NCBI GenBank assembly: GCA_016864895.1
Contig: CP046107.1
Location: 62,001-126,000, forward strand
DNA: 64,000 nt
Source of the DNA: Neisseriaceae bacterium
GTDB taxonomy: Bacteria; Pseudomonadota; Gammaproteobacteria; Burkholderiales; Neisseriaceae
Direction: 5' to 3'
Shown here: positions 49,491-59,000 of the stretch, piece after piece
Layout: each line of letters begins with the position of its first letter
Position numbering within the stretch: the first letter of the stretch is position 1
Notes under the pieces: model-generated
Database searches by the model: none
Seen by the model: the letters and a program-made list of their open reading frames with translations, nothing else
What the model was told of the DNA's origin: nothing
Position numbers and translations under genes: made by a program

Positions 49491-50192
49491 CTATGTGAGC
49501 TGTCAATTTTGGAGTGGTAAACTTGGTTTAATTCTTAAGTTTTCCGTTAAGACATGTAGAAATTACTGAAATTCCTACTAAAAATATAATTAAGTATTGA
49601 CTCAGAATAATGATGGAATAATGCAATGAGATTGTATTGACGTGGTTATTAATGTAGATAAATCTATCATAGATTCAGATTTAACTTGTATCGCAGGTGT
49701 TATGAACTATAACAAATAGTTTCTCTGTTACTAGAGATTGTTACTAGACATTGATAGTATTACTAAACGCGATCGGTACGGATCAGATCGTATGAAGCTA
49801 ACTTTATAACTTCATATTCTTAAAAGGGGGTAGGTTGGTTTAGGATAAGCAACTATAGGATCATAGCCAATGAAAAAAATTATTTATGTTAATCATTGCA
49901 TTATACACTAGTATAGAATTTCCAATGAGTGAATAAATCTTTTTCGAGATAAATGAAATTAAAATGACCATTTAATAAGTCATTACCTAATGACTATAGT
50001 GCTTGATAATCAACATATTTACAAAATGAGACAGAGCTTTGTGGCTGTTGTTCTTTTTGAATCATGCTTTAGTTCAGAAAAATAAGCACTATGAAGCTGA
50101 TAACAGTGTCAACTTCATGTATAGTAAAATAGTCAACTTACTAGAAACTATTAATTAAATAATTTATTCAATTAAAGTATGAGGAAAATAAA
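49491..50192. other. Gene-free stretch between cassette B and ung
   Basis: About 700 AT-rich bases with no supportable gene or RNA. It contains a short inverted repeat TATGAAG...CTTCATA near 49792-49817. GAGGAAAATAAA at the right edge serves ung. No insertion sequence or attachment site is evident. Confidence 0.5.
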
Positions 50193-50849
50193 GTGGTTAC
50201 ATGGACTGATGTTATTGGTGATATTAAAAATACAGACTTTTTTAGAGATATTTTAATAAAAGTTGCAAGAGAGCGTACTCAATATTCTATCTACCCAGAG
50301 AAAAAAGATGTTTTTAATGCTTTTCGATTAACTGAATTTTCTAATTTAAAAGTAGTTATATTAGGACAAGATCCTTATCACGGGGTAGGACAGGCGAATG
50401 GTTTAGCGTTTTCAGTAGCACCAGAGATAAATATTCCTCCCTCCTTACAAAATATTTATAAGGAGTTACAAACAGATATTCCTGATTTTCGGATACCGGA
50501 ACATGGCTGTTTAACCTCTTGGGCGCAACAAGGTGTGTTTTTATTGAATACGGTTTTGACAGTAAGGGCAGGTATGCCTCAATCTCATCAACATTTAGGT
50601 TGGCAACAATTTACTGATGAAGTCATTATGGCGATCAACCACAATAAAGAGCATGTGGTTTTTTTATTGTGGGGGGCATCAGCTCAGAAAAAAAGTGTTT
50701 TAATTGATCAAAGGAAACATTTAATTTTGAAGGCCTCCCATCCATCACCTTTGTCGGCATACCGTGGGTTTTTTGGCTGTCAACATTTTTCTAAAACCAA
50801 TCATTTTCTGATAGAACATGGGTTAGAAGCTATCGATTGGAAAATATAG
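50193..50849 (+). CDS. ung: Uracil-DNA glycosylase
   Basis: Removes uracil from DNA. It has 218 residues from a GTG start at 50193, eight bases after GAGG. Family motifs are intact: [20 protein letters not shown] near residue 55 with catalytic Asp, [16 protein letters not shown] near residue 113, and the C-terminal [19 protein letters not shown] with catalytic His. It is convergent with the mbtH-like gene. Confidence 0.97.
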   Translation: MVTWTDVIGDIKNTDFFRDILIKVARERTQYSIYPEKKDVFNAFRLTEFSNLKVVILGQDPYHGVGQANGLAFSVAPEINIPPSLQNIYKELQTDIPDFRIPEHGCLTSWAQQGVFLLNTVLTVRAGMPQSHQHLGWQQFTDEVIMAINHNKEHVVFLLWGASAQKKSVLIDQRKHLILKASHPSPLSAYRGFFGCQHFSKTNHFLIEHGLEAIDWKI

Positions 50850-51029
50850 TATTCCAATAACTGAATTGAGTAGAATTATTCCTTGGTTTAGTTCGATAAC
50901 GTTAATTAGTATTAATTTAAGTTTTTTTCCGGATGTGCAGCAAGAGAATAATCCCTTAAATGACTGGATATAATCTTCAACTATCATGCTGGAATATTGA
51001 GTCTCTACGCTAGAAAATCCTGATATTTT

Positions 51030-51248
51030 TTAGGTCTCTAGATTACGCATAGCCTCTTTTAATGATTTGGGACGCATATCTGTCCAATGCTCTTTCACAT
51101 AATTTAAGCAAGTTTGACGATTTTTATTTTCTAGAACAATAGACCAGCCTTGTGGAATTTTACAGAAAGTCGGCCATAAAGAATATTGTTCTTCCTCATT
51201 AATTAGTACATGAAACATACCTTCTTCGTTATCAAAAGGATTTTCCAT
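51030..51248 (-). CDS. mbtH: MbtH-like protein (NRPS adenylation-domain partner)
   Basis: 72 residues from the ATG at 51248, preceded by AAGGGGA; an upstream in-frame ATG at 51296 overlaps the promoter. The family signature is clear: MENPFDNEEGMFHVLINEEE, QYSLWP, IPQGWSIV, CLNYVKEHWTDMRPKSL. MbtH proteins bind adenylation domains and are often needed for their folding or activity. It is divergent from the NRPS gene at 51398 and shares its Fur-box region, so both are likely iron-regulated together. Confidence 0.95.
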   Translation of the reverse strand: MENPFDNEEGMFHVLINEEEQYSLWPTFCKIPQGWSIVLENKNRQTCLNYVKEHWTDMRPKSLKEAMRNLET

Positions 51249-51281
51249 AATTCCCCTTAGTATACAAAATAAAAAAAAGAT

Positions 51282-51287
51282 ATTATA
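51282..51287 (-). promoter_or_regulatory. -10 element of the mbtH promoter
   Basis: TATAAT on the minus strand, 34 bases before the mbtH ATG. A 17-base spacer puts its -35 at 51305-51310, inside the Fur-box-like sequence, so bound Fur would block it. Confidence 0.55.
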
Positions 51288-51300
51288 ATTTTTCAAAAAT

Positions 51301-51325
51301 AATAATGATAATGATAATCAAAATT
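51301..51325. promoter_or_regulatory. Fur box between mbtH and the NRPS operon
   Basis: Two overlapping matches to the 19-bp consensus GATAATGATAATCATTATC: 51301-51319 and 51307-51325, each 16 of 19. The core is three GATAAT/AATAAT hexamers in phase. It overlaps the -35 of mbtH and lies about 75 bases before the NRPS start. This predicts iron repression in both directions. Confidence 0.8.
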
Positions 51326-51397
51326 AATTATTAATTCAAGTCATAGTTGTTGGTTAAATGGTGAGAATGAGATGTTTTGAAAGAGAGATAAATAGAA

Positions 51398-54300
51398 ATG
51401 TTGCAAAATAATATGGAATTTTCACAATATAAACAGATAATTATTCGTCATGTGGAAGATATTTTGGGCAATAAACTTGATATTGCCTCAGATCAAAGTT
51501 TGTTTTCATTGGGATTTGATTCAATGAGAATAATGGCTTTATCTAGCCGATTAAGAAGTGATGGCTATGATGTTACTTTTGCAGATTTGATTAATAATCC
51601 AACTTTAGACGCGTGGACAAGCTTACTAAAGGACAAGGGTAAAACTGAAAACTTATATAAAAATTTTAAAGTAGTTGGTGAAGAGTTTCCCCTTGCACCC
51701 ATGCAATATGCTTATTGGGTTGGTTCTATGGATGGACAATTATTGGGAAATGTAGCAGCTCATTTATATGTTGAATTCGAAGGTCAAAACTTAAATATAC
51801 AGAAATTTCGCCAATCTTTACAGAAGTTAGTCAATAGACATGATATGTTGAGAGTGAAAGTTCTTGATAATGGCTATCAAAAATTTTCTACACTCCTTAA
51901 TTTCGATCCATTGGTGATTAATGATTTATCTTCACTAAGTAGCTTGGAGTCCAGTTCTAAATTGGAAATTATACGGCGTGAAAAGAGTAGTCAGACAATC
52001 TTTAAAAATCAGAAAAAAGTTTTTGAATTTACACTTACCTTATTATCACATGGTAAATTTAGATTACATGTAGATATTGATATGTTAGCTGCCGATGCAG
52101 TGAGTTATAGAATATTATTGAATGACTTAGCGATATTGTATAGCGATTATGGTGAATTACCTTCAATTAATTATTCGTATAGGGACTACGTCCTAACAAA
52201 GTTAAATAATATATCTGCTCACAAAGAGATTGATAAAAGATGGTGGAACGAAAGAATAAAAAACTTCCCTAATCCCTTACAACTTCCTTTAGTCAATGAT
52301 CAGAATCTATCAGAATCAATGCAATCGACGAGGTTGTTTTATTGGATTTCTCCGGAAAATAAGCAGAAAATTGAAACATTTGCGAAAAATAATCAGGTCA
52401 CAATGGCTATGACTTTATTAACCGCATTTGCAGAGGCAGTTGGTACACATTCTAAAGACAAAAAATTTTTTTTAAATCTTCCATTATTTAACAGAGAACA
52501 ATTTCATCCTGATGTTGATTTATTAGTGGGCGATTTTAGTTCATCTGTGCTTGTTGAAATAGATTTAACAAATAAACAGACTATTATTGAAAGGATAAAA
52601 AGTATTAGTCACTTTTTTATCGAAAGTGTTACTCATAATAGCTATTCTGCTTTAGATGTATTAAGAGATCTAAGTAGAAATAGAGGAACCACAGTATTAG
52701 CACCAGTGGTGTATACCAGTGCTATTGGATTGGGAGAATTATTTTCAGAGCAAGTTACTCGAAACTTTGGTAAACCTGTTTGGTTGTTATCGCAAGGCCC
52801 ACAAGTAATTTTGGATGCTCAAATTACAGAGTATGAAAGAGGTTTTTTGGCCAATTGGGATGTTAGGGAGGGTGTGTTTTTACCTGGTGTAATTGAATCT
52901 ATCTTCAGTATATACCAAGAGAATATTGAAACAATTATTCAATCTGAAAAAAATTATCAAAAATATTTTAAAAACAATGTTATAGAAGAACAGATAAAAC
53001 AAAGAAATAAATGTAATAACACTCTTTATCCAGTCAAGCATCATATATTGCATCAAAAATTCTATGATCATGCTGCTGAACAACCTGAAAAAACAGCAAT
53101 ATATTATCAGCATGGAGATGGTATAAAAAGGATCAGTTATAGGGAACTAGCGAATTTATCCTTAAGAGTAGCCTCATTTTTAGTGTCTCAAGGAGTTAAG
53201 CCAGGCGTAAAAGTGGCACTGTCATTAGAGAAAGGTCCACAGCAAATTATTATCTTATTAGGTGTACTTGCTTCTGGTGCAACCTATGTTCCTATTGGAA
53301 TCAAGCAACCTCAAGTTCGTAAATTATCAATTCTTACTACTTCAGAATCTACTTTTTATATTGTAGAAGATTCATCACTCACAGTTAAGGCAGACAATGT
53401 AAGAATTATTACTTCTAAAGAGTGTTTCAATAGTATTGAGACACTATCTGAACCTATAACTATTAGTTCAGAATCAATCGCATATATTATATTTACATCA
53501 GGTTCTACTGGTAGCCCTAAAGGTGTAGAAGTGTCACATAAAGCAGTTATGAACACTTTAGAAGTAGTTAATTACCTTTTTTCTGTTAGCAGAGACGATA
53601 TTAGTTTAGCATTTTCCTCATTAGAATTTGATTTGTCCATTCAAGATATTTTTGGGTTGTTTAATGTGGGTGGTAGCACAGTGGTGATTAACGAAGACGG
53701 TCGCTATGATGCAGATTATTTGCATCAGCAAATAACTCAATTCAAAGTAACACAATTATATGCAGTACCTAGCATGTTGGAAATGTTACTTTCATCAGAA
53801 CAAAATGCGGTTATGCCAAGTTTACGTTTAGTGATATTGGGTGGAGATAAGATATCTCCTGAATTATATTACCAATTCAAACGTCATAATCCACGGTCTA
53901 GATTTGCTGGTTTCGGAGGGGCGACTGAAACAGCGATACATTGTACTTATTATGAAGTTAAAGACCAACTAAATTCTTATTTCACCTGTGTCCCTTACGG
54001 CTATCCTTTATTAAACAATGCCTGCCGTGTAGTGGATATGAGCGGTAATGATTGCGCAAATTGGACTATTGGTGAATTATGGATCGGAGGCCTTGGGCTG
54101 GCTAATGGCTATATTAATTTACCAGATAAAACTAAAGAAAAGTTTGTACAGAAAGATGGACAAACCTGGTATAGAACAGGTGATTTGGCTAGGTATACCA
54201 ATGATGGAGTGGTGGATTATATTGGCCGTTGTGATAATCAAATAAAACTTAGAGGATACCGAATCGAAATTGATGAAATCGAAGGTGTAATCAATAGAAT

Positions 54301-54847
54301 TAAAGAAATAAAAAACACAGTTGTTATGGTGATCAAAGACAGGGGTGTTAATTTAGTTGCTTTTGTCCAGGTTAAAGAAAATGAAAATATTACCCCCAAC
54401 CATATCAAAATGTACTTAGAAAAATATTTACCATTGTATATGATTCCTGAACGGATTGTTGTGTTAGATAAATTTCCTTTAACCAGTAACGATAAGATTG
54501 ATCGTAAGGCATTATCAGATGGTTATGTCCAACAGAATAATGATAAGGGAAAAACAGCGCCAAAGACATATTTAGAATCTCTATTGGCGAAAAAATTTAC
54601 TGATTATACGGGGGTAGATTGTGTCTATTTAGAAGATGATTTTTTTCAATTAGGTGGGGATTCGGTTTTGGCAACACAAATGATTTCTTCCATTAGACAG
54701 ACTTTAGATTTTGAAAAAATTTCTGTTTCTGATCTATTTGAAAATAGAACACTGTTTTCTTTTACCCAAAAATTAAAAGCATTGGAAGAACAAGAAGGAA
54801 TTTTAGAAAAGACTGCAGAAATATTGGCTGAATTGGATGAAATATGA
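51398..54847 (+). CDS. NRPS: aryl/peptidyl carrier - cyclization - adenylation - PCP
   Basis: A 1149-residue starter protein for a heterocyclic siderophore. Domains: N-terminal carrier (about 8-85) with Ser42 in SLGFDSMRIM, the form seen in aryl carrier proteins; Cy domain (about 100-530) with FPLAPMQYAYWVG and the diagnostic DxxxxD in DMLAADAVS near residue 229, which replaces HHxxxDG; A domain (about 550-1055) with FTSGSTGSPKGVEVSHKA near 700 and YRTGDLARY near 927; and PCP with LGGDSV (Ser near 1088). Cy modules use Cys, Ser or Thr to form thiazoline or oxazoline rings. Hand-read specificity residues are D-L-Q-Y-I-G-F-I-H-K, nearer to Thr than to Cys patterns. Similar layouts are PchE, HMWP2, MbtB and VibF. 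Confidence 0.92.
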   Translation: MLQNNMEFSQYKQIIIRHVEDILGNKLDIASDQSLFSLGFDSMRIMALSSRLRSDGYDVTFADLINNPTLDAWTSLLKDKGKTENLYKNFKVVGEEFPLAPMQYAYWVGSMDGQLLGNVAAHLYVEFEGQNLNIQKFRQSLQKLVNRHDMLRVKVLDNGYQKFSTLLNFDPLVINDLSSLSSLESSSKLEIIRREKSSQTIFKNQKKVFEFTLTLLSHGKFRLHVDIDMLAADAVSYRILLNDLAILYSDYGELPSINYSYRDYVLTKLNNISAHKEIDKRWWNERIKNFPNPLQLPLVNDQNLSESMQSTRLFYWISPENKQKIETFAKNNQVTMAMTLLTAFAEAVGTHSKDKKFFLNLPLFNREQFHPDVDLLVGDFSSSVLVEIDLTNKQTIIERIKSISHFFIESVTHNSYSALDVLRDLSRNRGTTVLAPVVYTSAIGLGELFSEQVTRNFGKPVWLLSQGPQVILDAQITEYERGFLANWDVREGVFLPGVIESIFSIYQENIETIIQSEKNYQKYFKNNVIEEQIKQRNKCNNTLYPVKHHILHQKFYDHAAEQPEKTAIYYQHGDGIKRISYRELANLSLRVASFLVSQGVKPGVKVALSLEKGPQQIIILLGVLASGATYVPIGIKQPQVRKLSILTTSESTFYIVEDSSLTVKADNVRIITSKECFNSIETLSEPITISSESIAYIIFTSGSTGSPKGVEVSHKAVMNTLEVVNYLFSVSRDDISLAFSSLEFDLSIQDIFGLFNVGGSTVVINEDGRYDADYLHQQITQFKVTQLYAVPSMLEMLLSSEQNAVMPSLRLVILGGDKISPELYYQFKRHNPRSRFAGFGGATETAIHCTYYEVKDQLNSYFTCVPYGYPLLNNACRVVDMSGNDCANWTIGELWIGGLGLANGYINLPDKTKEKFVQKDGQTWYRTGDLARYTNDGVVDYIGRCDNQIKLRGYRIEIDEIEGVINRIKEIKNTVVMVIKDRGVNLVAFVQVKENENITPNHIKMYLEKYLPLYMIPERIVVLDKFPLTSNDKIDRKALSDGYVQQNNDKGKTAPKTYLESLLAKKFTDYTGVDCVYLEDDFFQLGGDSVLATQMISSIRQTLDFEKISVSDLFENRTLFSFTQKLKALEEQEGILEKTAEILAELDEI

Positions 54848-56034
54848 ATGAGGTACACAACATGAGTCTATCATATATGAAGTTATTAAGATGGTTAAGA
54901 GAAAATCATGTCACAATTGATCGATATGAAATAGAGTTACCTTTATTCAAGAGTAGCAACAAACGTGTTAAGGTGTATTTTGAATATGTGTCTTTGACAG
55001 GGTTCCATCGTGTTGAAAAAGTTGTATTGTTAGAAAACAATTTAGAGTTACCATTATCAGAATTAGCTATTGATAGGTTGTTACATCAGGAAGCAAATTA
55101 CCGTACTAAATCCTATACTGATGTCTTTACAGATTCTCAACAATTTAATGATACAGGATTATTTTCTTTAACGAACTGTGAATTCACTGAAAGGTTTCTA
55201 GTTGGAGATAAATTATTCAATATAGCTATATCATCTCAAAATCAGGATCAAGAACTAGAGAAAATAAATAAATTAAAGAAAGAATTGATGTATTTAGAAA
55301 ATCCAATAGTAGAATTTTGGCTATCGAGTAACTTTATTCCAGGATTATCTTCTTTTTATCCGATGATGGATGGTATTGGAAATATAGATAATGTACCGTT
55401 TCATGTTTTACCTCGAATCAAAGGAGGTGAGCAGGTAGGAAGATTATGGTTAAATAATCCACTTAACCCAGAGATAGATAAATCAATTGTTCCTTCACTT
55501 GACTTTTTTGATCCATTTGAACTATCCAATGGTTGGTCTATGCGAGATGTGAGTATGGAAGATTTAAATAAAATTCATCAATGGATGAATGAACCCATAT
55601 TGGCTAATACCTTTCACCAAAATTTTTCGTTAGAGGCATGGTATGAAGAATTAAATCATTTGATTCAATCTCCTTTTACACGGCCTATGATTGGTTCTTT
55701 TCAAAATGAAGAGTGTGCTTATATAGAATTTTATAGACCTGCAGTTGTGCAAATGGGAAGATCTTTTTTGTTTGATCCTACAGAAATTGGATTTCACTTA
55801 GGAATAATTAAGGCAGATTTACTCAATAAAAAAATGGGGCGAAAAATCATTGATGACATCAGTAAATTATTATTAATTTATCCTAAAACATTAGTTGGCG
55901 GCACGATGGGTGAGCCAGATGTCAATAATTTAAGTATGTTCAAAGCTGCCACCAAATATGCTGGATATCATGTGGCTACTATAGCTATGCCACATAAATG
56001 TTCTTATGTAGTTAGATGCCATGAACAAAATTAA
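54844..56034 (+). CDS. Siderophore acyltransferase, IucB/MbtK-like GNAT
   Basis: 396 residues. The C-terminal half (about 225-390) has the Acetyltransf_8 pattern: LSNGWSMRDVSMEDLNKIHQ, WMNEPILANTFHQ, and GFHLGIIKADLLNKKMGRKI with a late GEPDVNNLSMFKAATKYAGY. Family members (IucB, MbtK, RhbD) acylate N6-hydroxylysine or N5-hydroxyornithine to make hydroxamates. The N-terminal about 200 residues are an extra domain, also seen in longer members. The start overlaps the NRPS stop (ATGA), so the genes are coupled. The partner N-hydroxylase is not in view. Confidence 0.88.
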   Translation: MNEVHNMSLSYMKLLRWLRENHVTIDRYEIELPLFKSSNKRVKVYFEYVSLTGFHRVEKVVLLENNLELPLSELAIDRLLHQEANYRTKSYTDVFTDSQQFNDTGLFSLTNCEFTERFLVGDKLFNIAISSQNQDQELEKINKLKKELMYLENPIVEFWLSSNFIPGLSSFYPMMDGIGNIDNVPFHVLPRIKGGEQVGRLWLNNPLNPEIDKSIVPSLDFFDPFELSNGWSMRDVSMEDLNKIHQWMNEPILANTFHQNFSLEAWYEELNHLIQSPFTRPMIGSFQNEECAYIEFYRPAVVQMGRSFLFDPTEIGFHLGIIKADLLNKKMGRKIIDDISKLLLIYPKTLVGGTMGEPDVNNLSMFKAATKYAGYHVATIAMPHKCSYVVRCHEQN

Positions 56035-56048
56035 TAGGTTTGACTGAT

Positions 56049-59000
56049 ATGAAACTTGAAAATAATGAAGATCGAAAAAAAAGATTATTAAGAGAAAAAC
56101 TTGAGGCGGCCGGATTTAAGAAGAATAAGATAAAACGCGAAATAGAATCCCAAAGGCTTAGTAGACAACAGCTACAGCAATTACAATTAGATCCTAATGT
56201 AGAGGGAATGGCCAGTCTTTTAGCTTGGAAATTTATTTTTTCAAATTCTATCGTTGTCTCAAGATTAAAAAATGCATTTGAAATATTAGTAAAAAAATAT
56301 CCAATTTTAAATTCTATCTATGTTAAAAAAAGTGATTTTTTCTATCCTGAAGTGCTACAGCACTTAGATTGGTTAGAGATTGAATCTGGCCTAAATTGGG
56401 TAGACACTATAAAACCAATAGATATTAAAAAATCTGCCCCTCTTAAAATATTACTAAAAAAATTTGATGATCATATCGAATTGGTTATAGTTTTACATCA
56501 CATTGCTGCTGATGAAATAAGCTGGCAAATTTTGTTATCAGAATTAGAAAGTATTTATTTCAAATTAGGTAATAATGAATCTATATCTTTTTTAAGCCAT
56601 TCTGATGTACAGCCCAATATTGAAAGTAATTTGATAGTTAATTCCAATAAATATTGGATAGAAAATTTAAAGCCTTATTTTCAGTTAGAACGTGTAGATC
56701 TATTTTCTATATATAGAAATAAATTAAATAATAAAAACAAGTATATATCCGATACTGTTACACAAAAAATTACCATAGATCAGTTAAAAAAATTGAAGTC
56801 GGTAGCTAAAGAACTAAAAGTTAGTCTGACGCCAATTTTGATGGCATCCGTATTTTTGTTATTAACTCGTAGAGGACTGAAAAATACCATTATAGGAACT
56901 GCTATTGATCAACGGGAATCAGAAGAATCATTTAAAACAATCGGTAATTTTATTACATTATTGCCCATTATTTTTCAACATGATGATCATACAAGTTTGT
57001 ATGCATTAATTCGTAAAGTACACCACATAATTATTAAATCTCATAGGTACCGTTTTTTGTGTATAGAAGATCTAATACATGAGTTGAAAATTGTCAATAT
57101 GGGGATAAGACATCCTTTGTTTGATTTTATTGTCCTACACAGAAATATTAACAGAGAAATTAAATTAGAAGATGAAATAGTAAGAGGACAGCATATTTCC
57201 AGCAAACATAGTCTATTTGATGTAGTCTTTTCAATGGATGAAGCAGATTTGACTTTATCTTGTGAATATCATTCTGAATTATTACCTAAAAAATTAGTTG
57301 AAGCATTACTACATGATTGGTATGAATTACTTATTCAGCTAGAGTCAGAATCAATAGAGCTAAACAAACAAAATAGACAATTATCTTATGATGACCTTTT
57401 TACAACTAAACAACAAGATATTATGGAAAGAATTCAAGAATTAGTGATGTATGACCCCCATAAAATTGCTGTGAATTATCTAGAGAGTGGAGTGACTCGT
57501 CAGGAGTTATGGGACAGGGTGAAGATTTTAGCTAAAATTCTTAACAATAAGGGTGTAGTTGTTGGTGACACGGTTGTGATTGCAATTGAGAGATCTATAA
57601 ATATTCCAATTGCATTTTTAGCTTGTTTATATGTAGGGGCAATATTTGTGCCTTTAGATATTACCCAACCTTTGAAACGATTAACAAAATTTGTAGATAA
57701 AAGTAGACCTAAAATAATTATTAGTAATTCCGAATTAATGTGTCAAAAAATTACTAAAAATCTTGGAAATATTAAAAATCTCATTTTGGATAAAAATACA
57801 TTACAAAAAATATACCATTGCTCATTGGAGAATAAACCCAAAGCAATTATCAATCATAATATTCCTGCTTATGTGATTTTTACCTCAGGCACTACGGGAG
57901 AGCCTAAAGGTGTCATTATTAGTAGAATGGGGTTGAACTCAGTTTTAAATGGGATGAAAGATAAATTTATTTTGGAAGATTCCAGTCGATATTTAGCATT
58001 ATCTACTTTGGGATTTGATATCGCAATTTTTGAAATTCTAGCACCTCTTTACTATGGTATAAATCTTGTTATAGGGAAATCAGAATGGTCAAGGGATCCT
58101 GTTGAATTGAGTCATCAGATCAATGTAATAAAACCTTCTATTATTGAAGCCACGCCTAGTTTATGGTCTGAAATAATTAAAACGGAATCTTGTAACTTAG
58201 AAGGTATACATGTTTGTTGTGGTGGAGAGACTTTATCTTTAAAAGTTAGCAATCATTTGATAAAAGGTAAAGCCAAGGTGAGCAATCTTTATGGGCCTAC
58301 TGAAACGACTATTATTTCCACTTATTTAACATGTAAGGAAGATAAAGTTCCTACACTGGGATATTCTTTGGACACAGTGGGCTTTGTCATTTTGAATTAT
58401 CAATTAGAAATTATACCAGATGGTTTTTTAGGAGAACTATATTTATTTGGTCCTCAGATAGCTCATGGGTATTTACAACTAGCTTCTGAAACATCAGAAA
58501 AATTTGTTGCAAATCCATTTATTTCTGGTGAGCGAATGTATCGTACTGGGGACTTAGCATTTATAGATGTATCATCAGGAGAGATTTGTTATTGTGGTCG
58601 TTCAGACGCCCAGTTATCTTTGCATGGTGTAAGAGTTGAGGCGCAAGAAATAGAACAGACAATAGAACAGATATCAGGAGTATCTGCGGCTGTCGTTAAA
58701 ACTGAGGAAATAGGCAATCAATCCGTCCTTTATGCTTATTATATCGGTTCAATTGATGAAAATAAGGTTAGATGGGAACTAAAACAGGTATTACCTTATT
58801 ACTTGCAACCAGTTTCTATTACTAAGATCGACAAAATACCACTTTCTTTCAATGGAAAAATTGATCGAAAGAAATTACCGAAACCTATGTTGGACGACAA
58901 TATCGTTCGTCCTATATCAACAGATGAAGAAAAGATAGTTGCTAATGGTTTCGAAAAAGTATTGGGTATTAAAAATATTCATGCAACTTCAAATTTTTTC

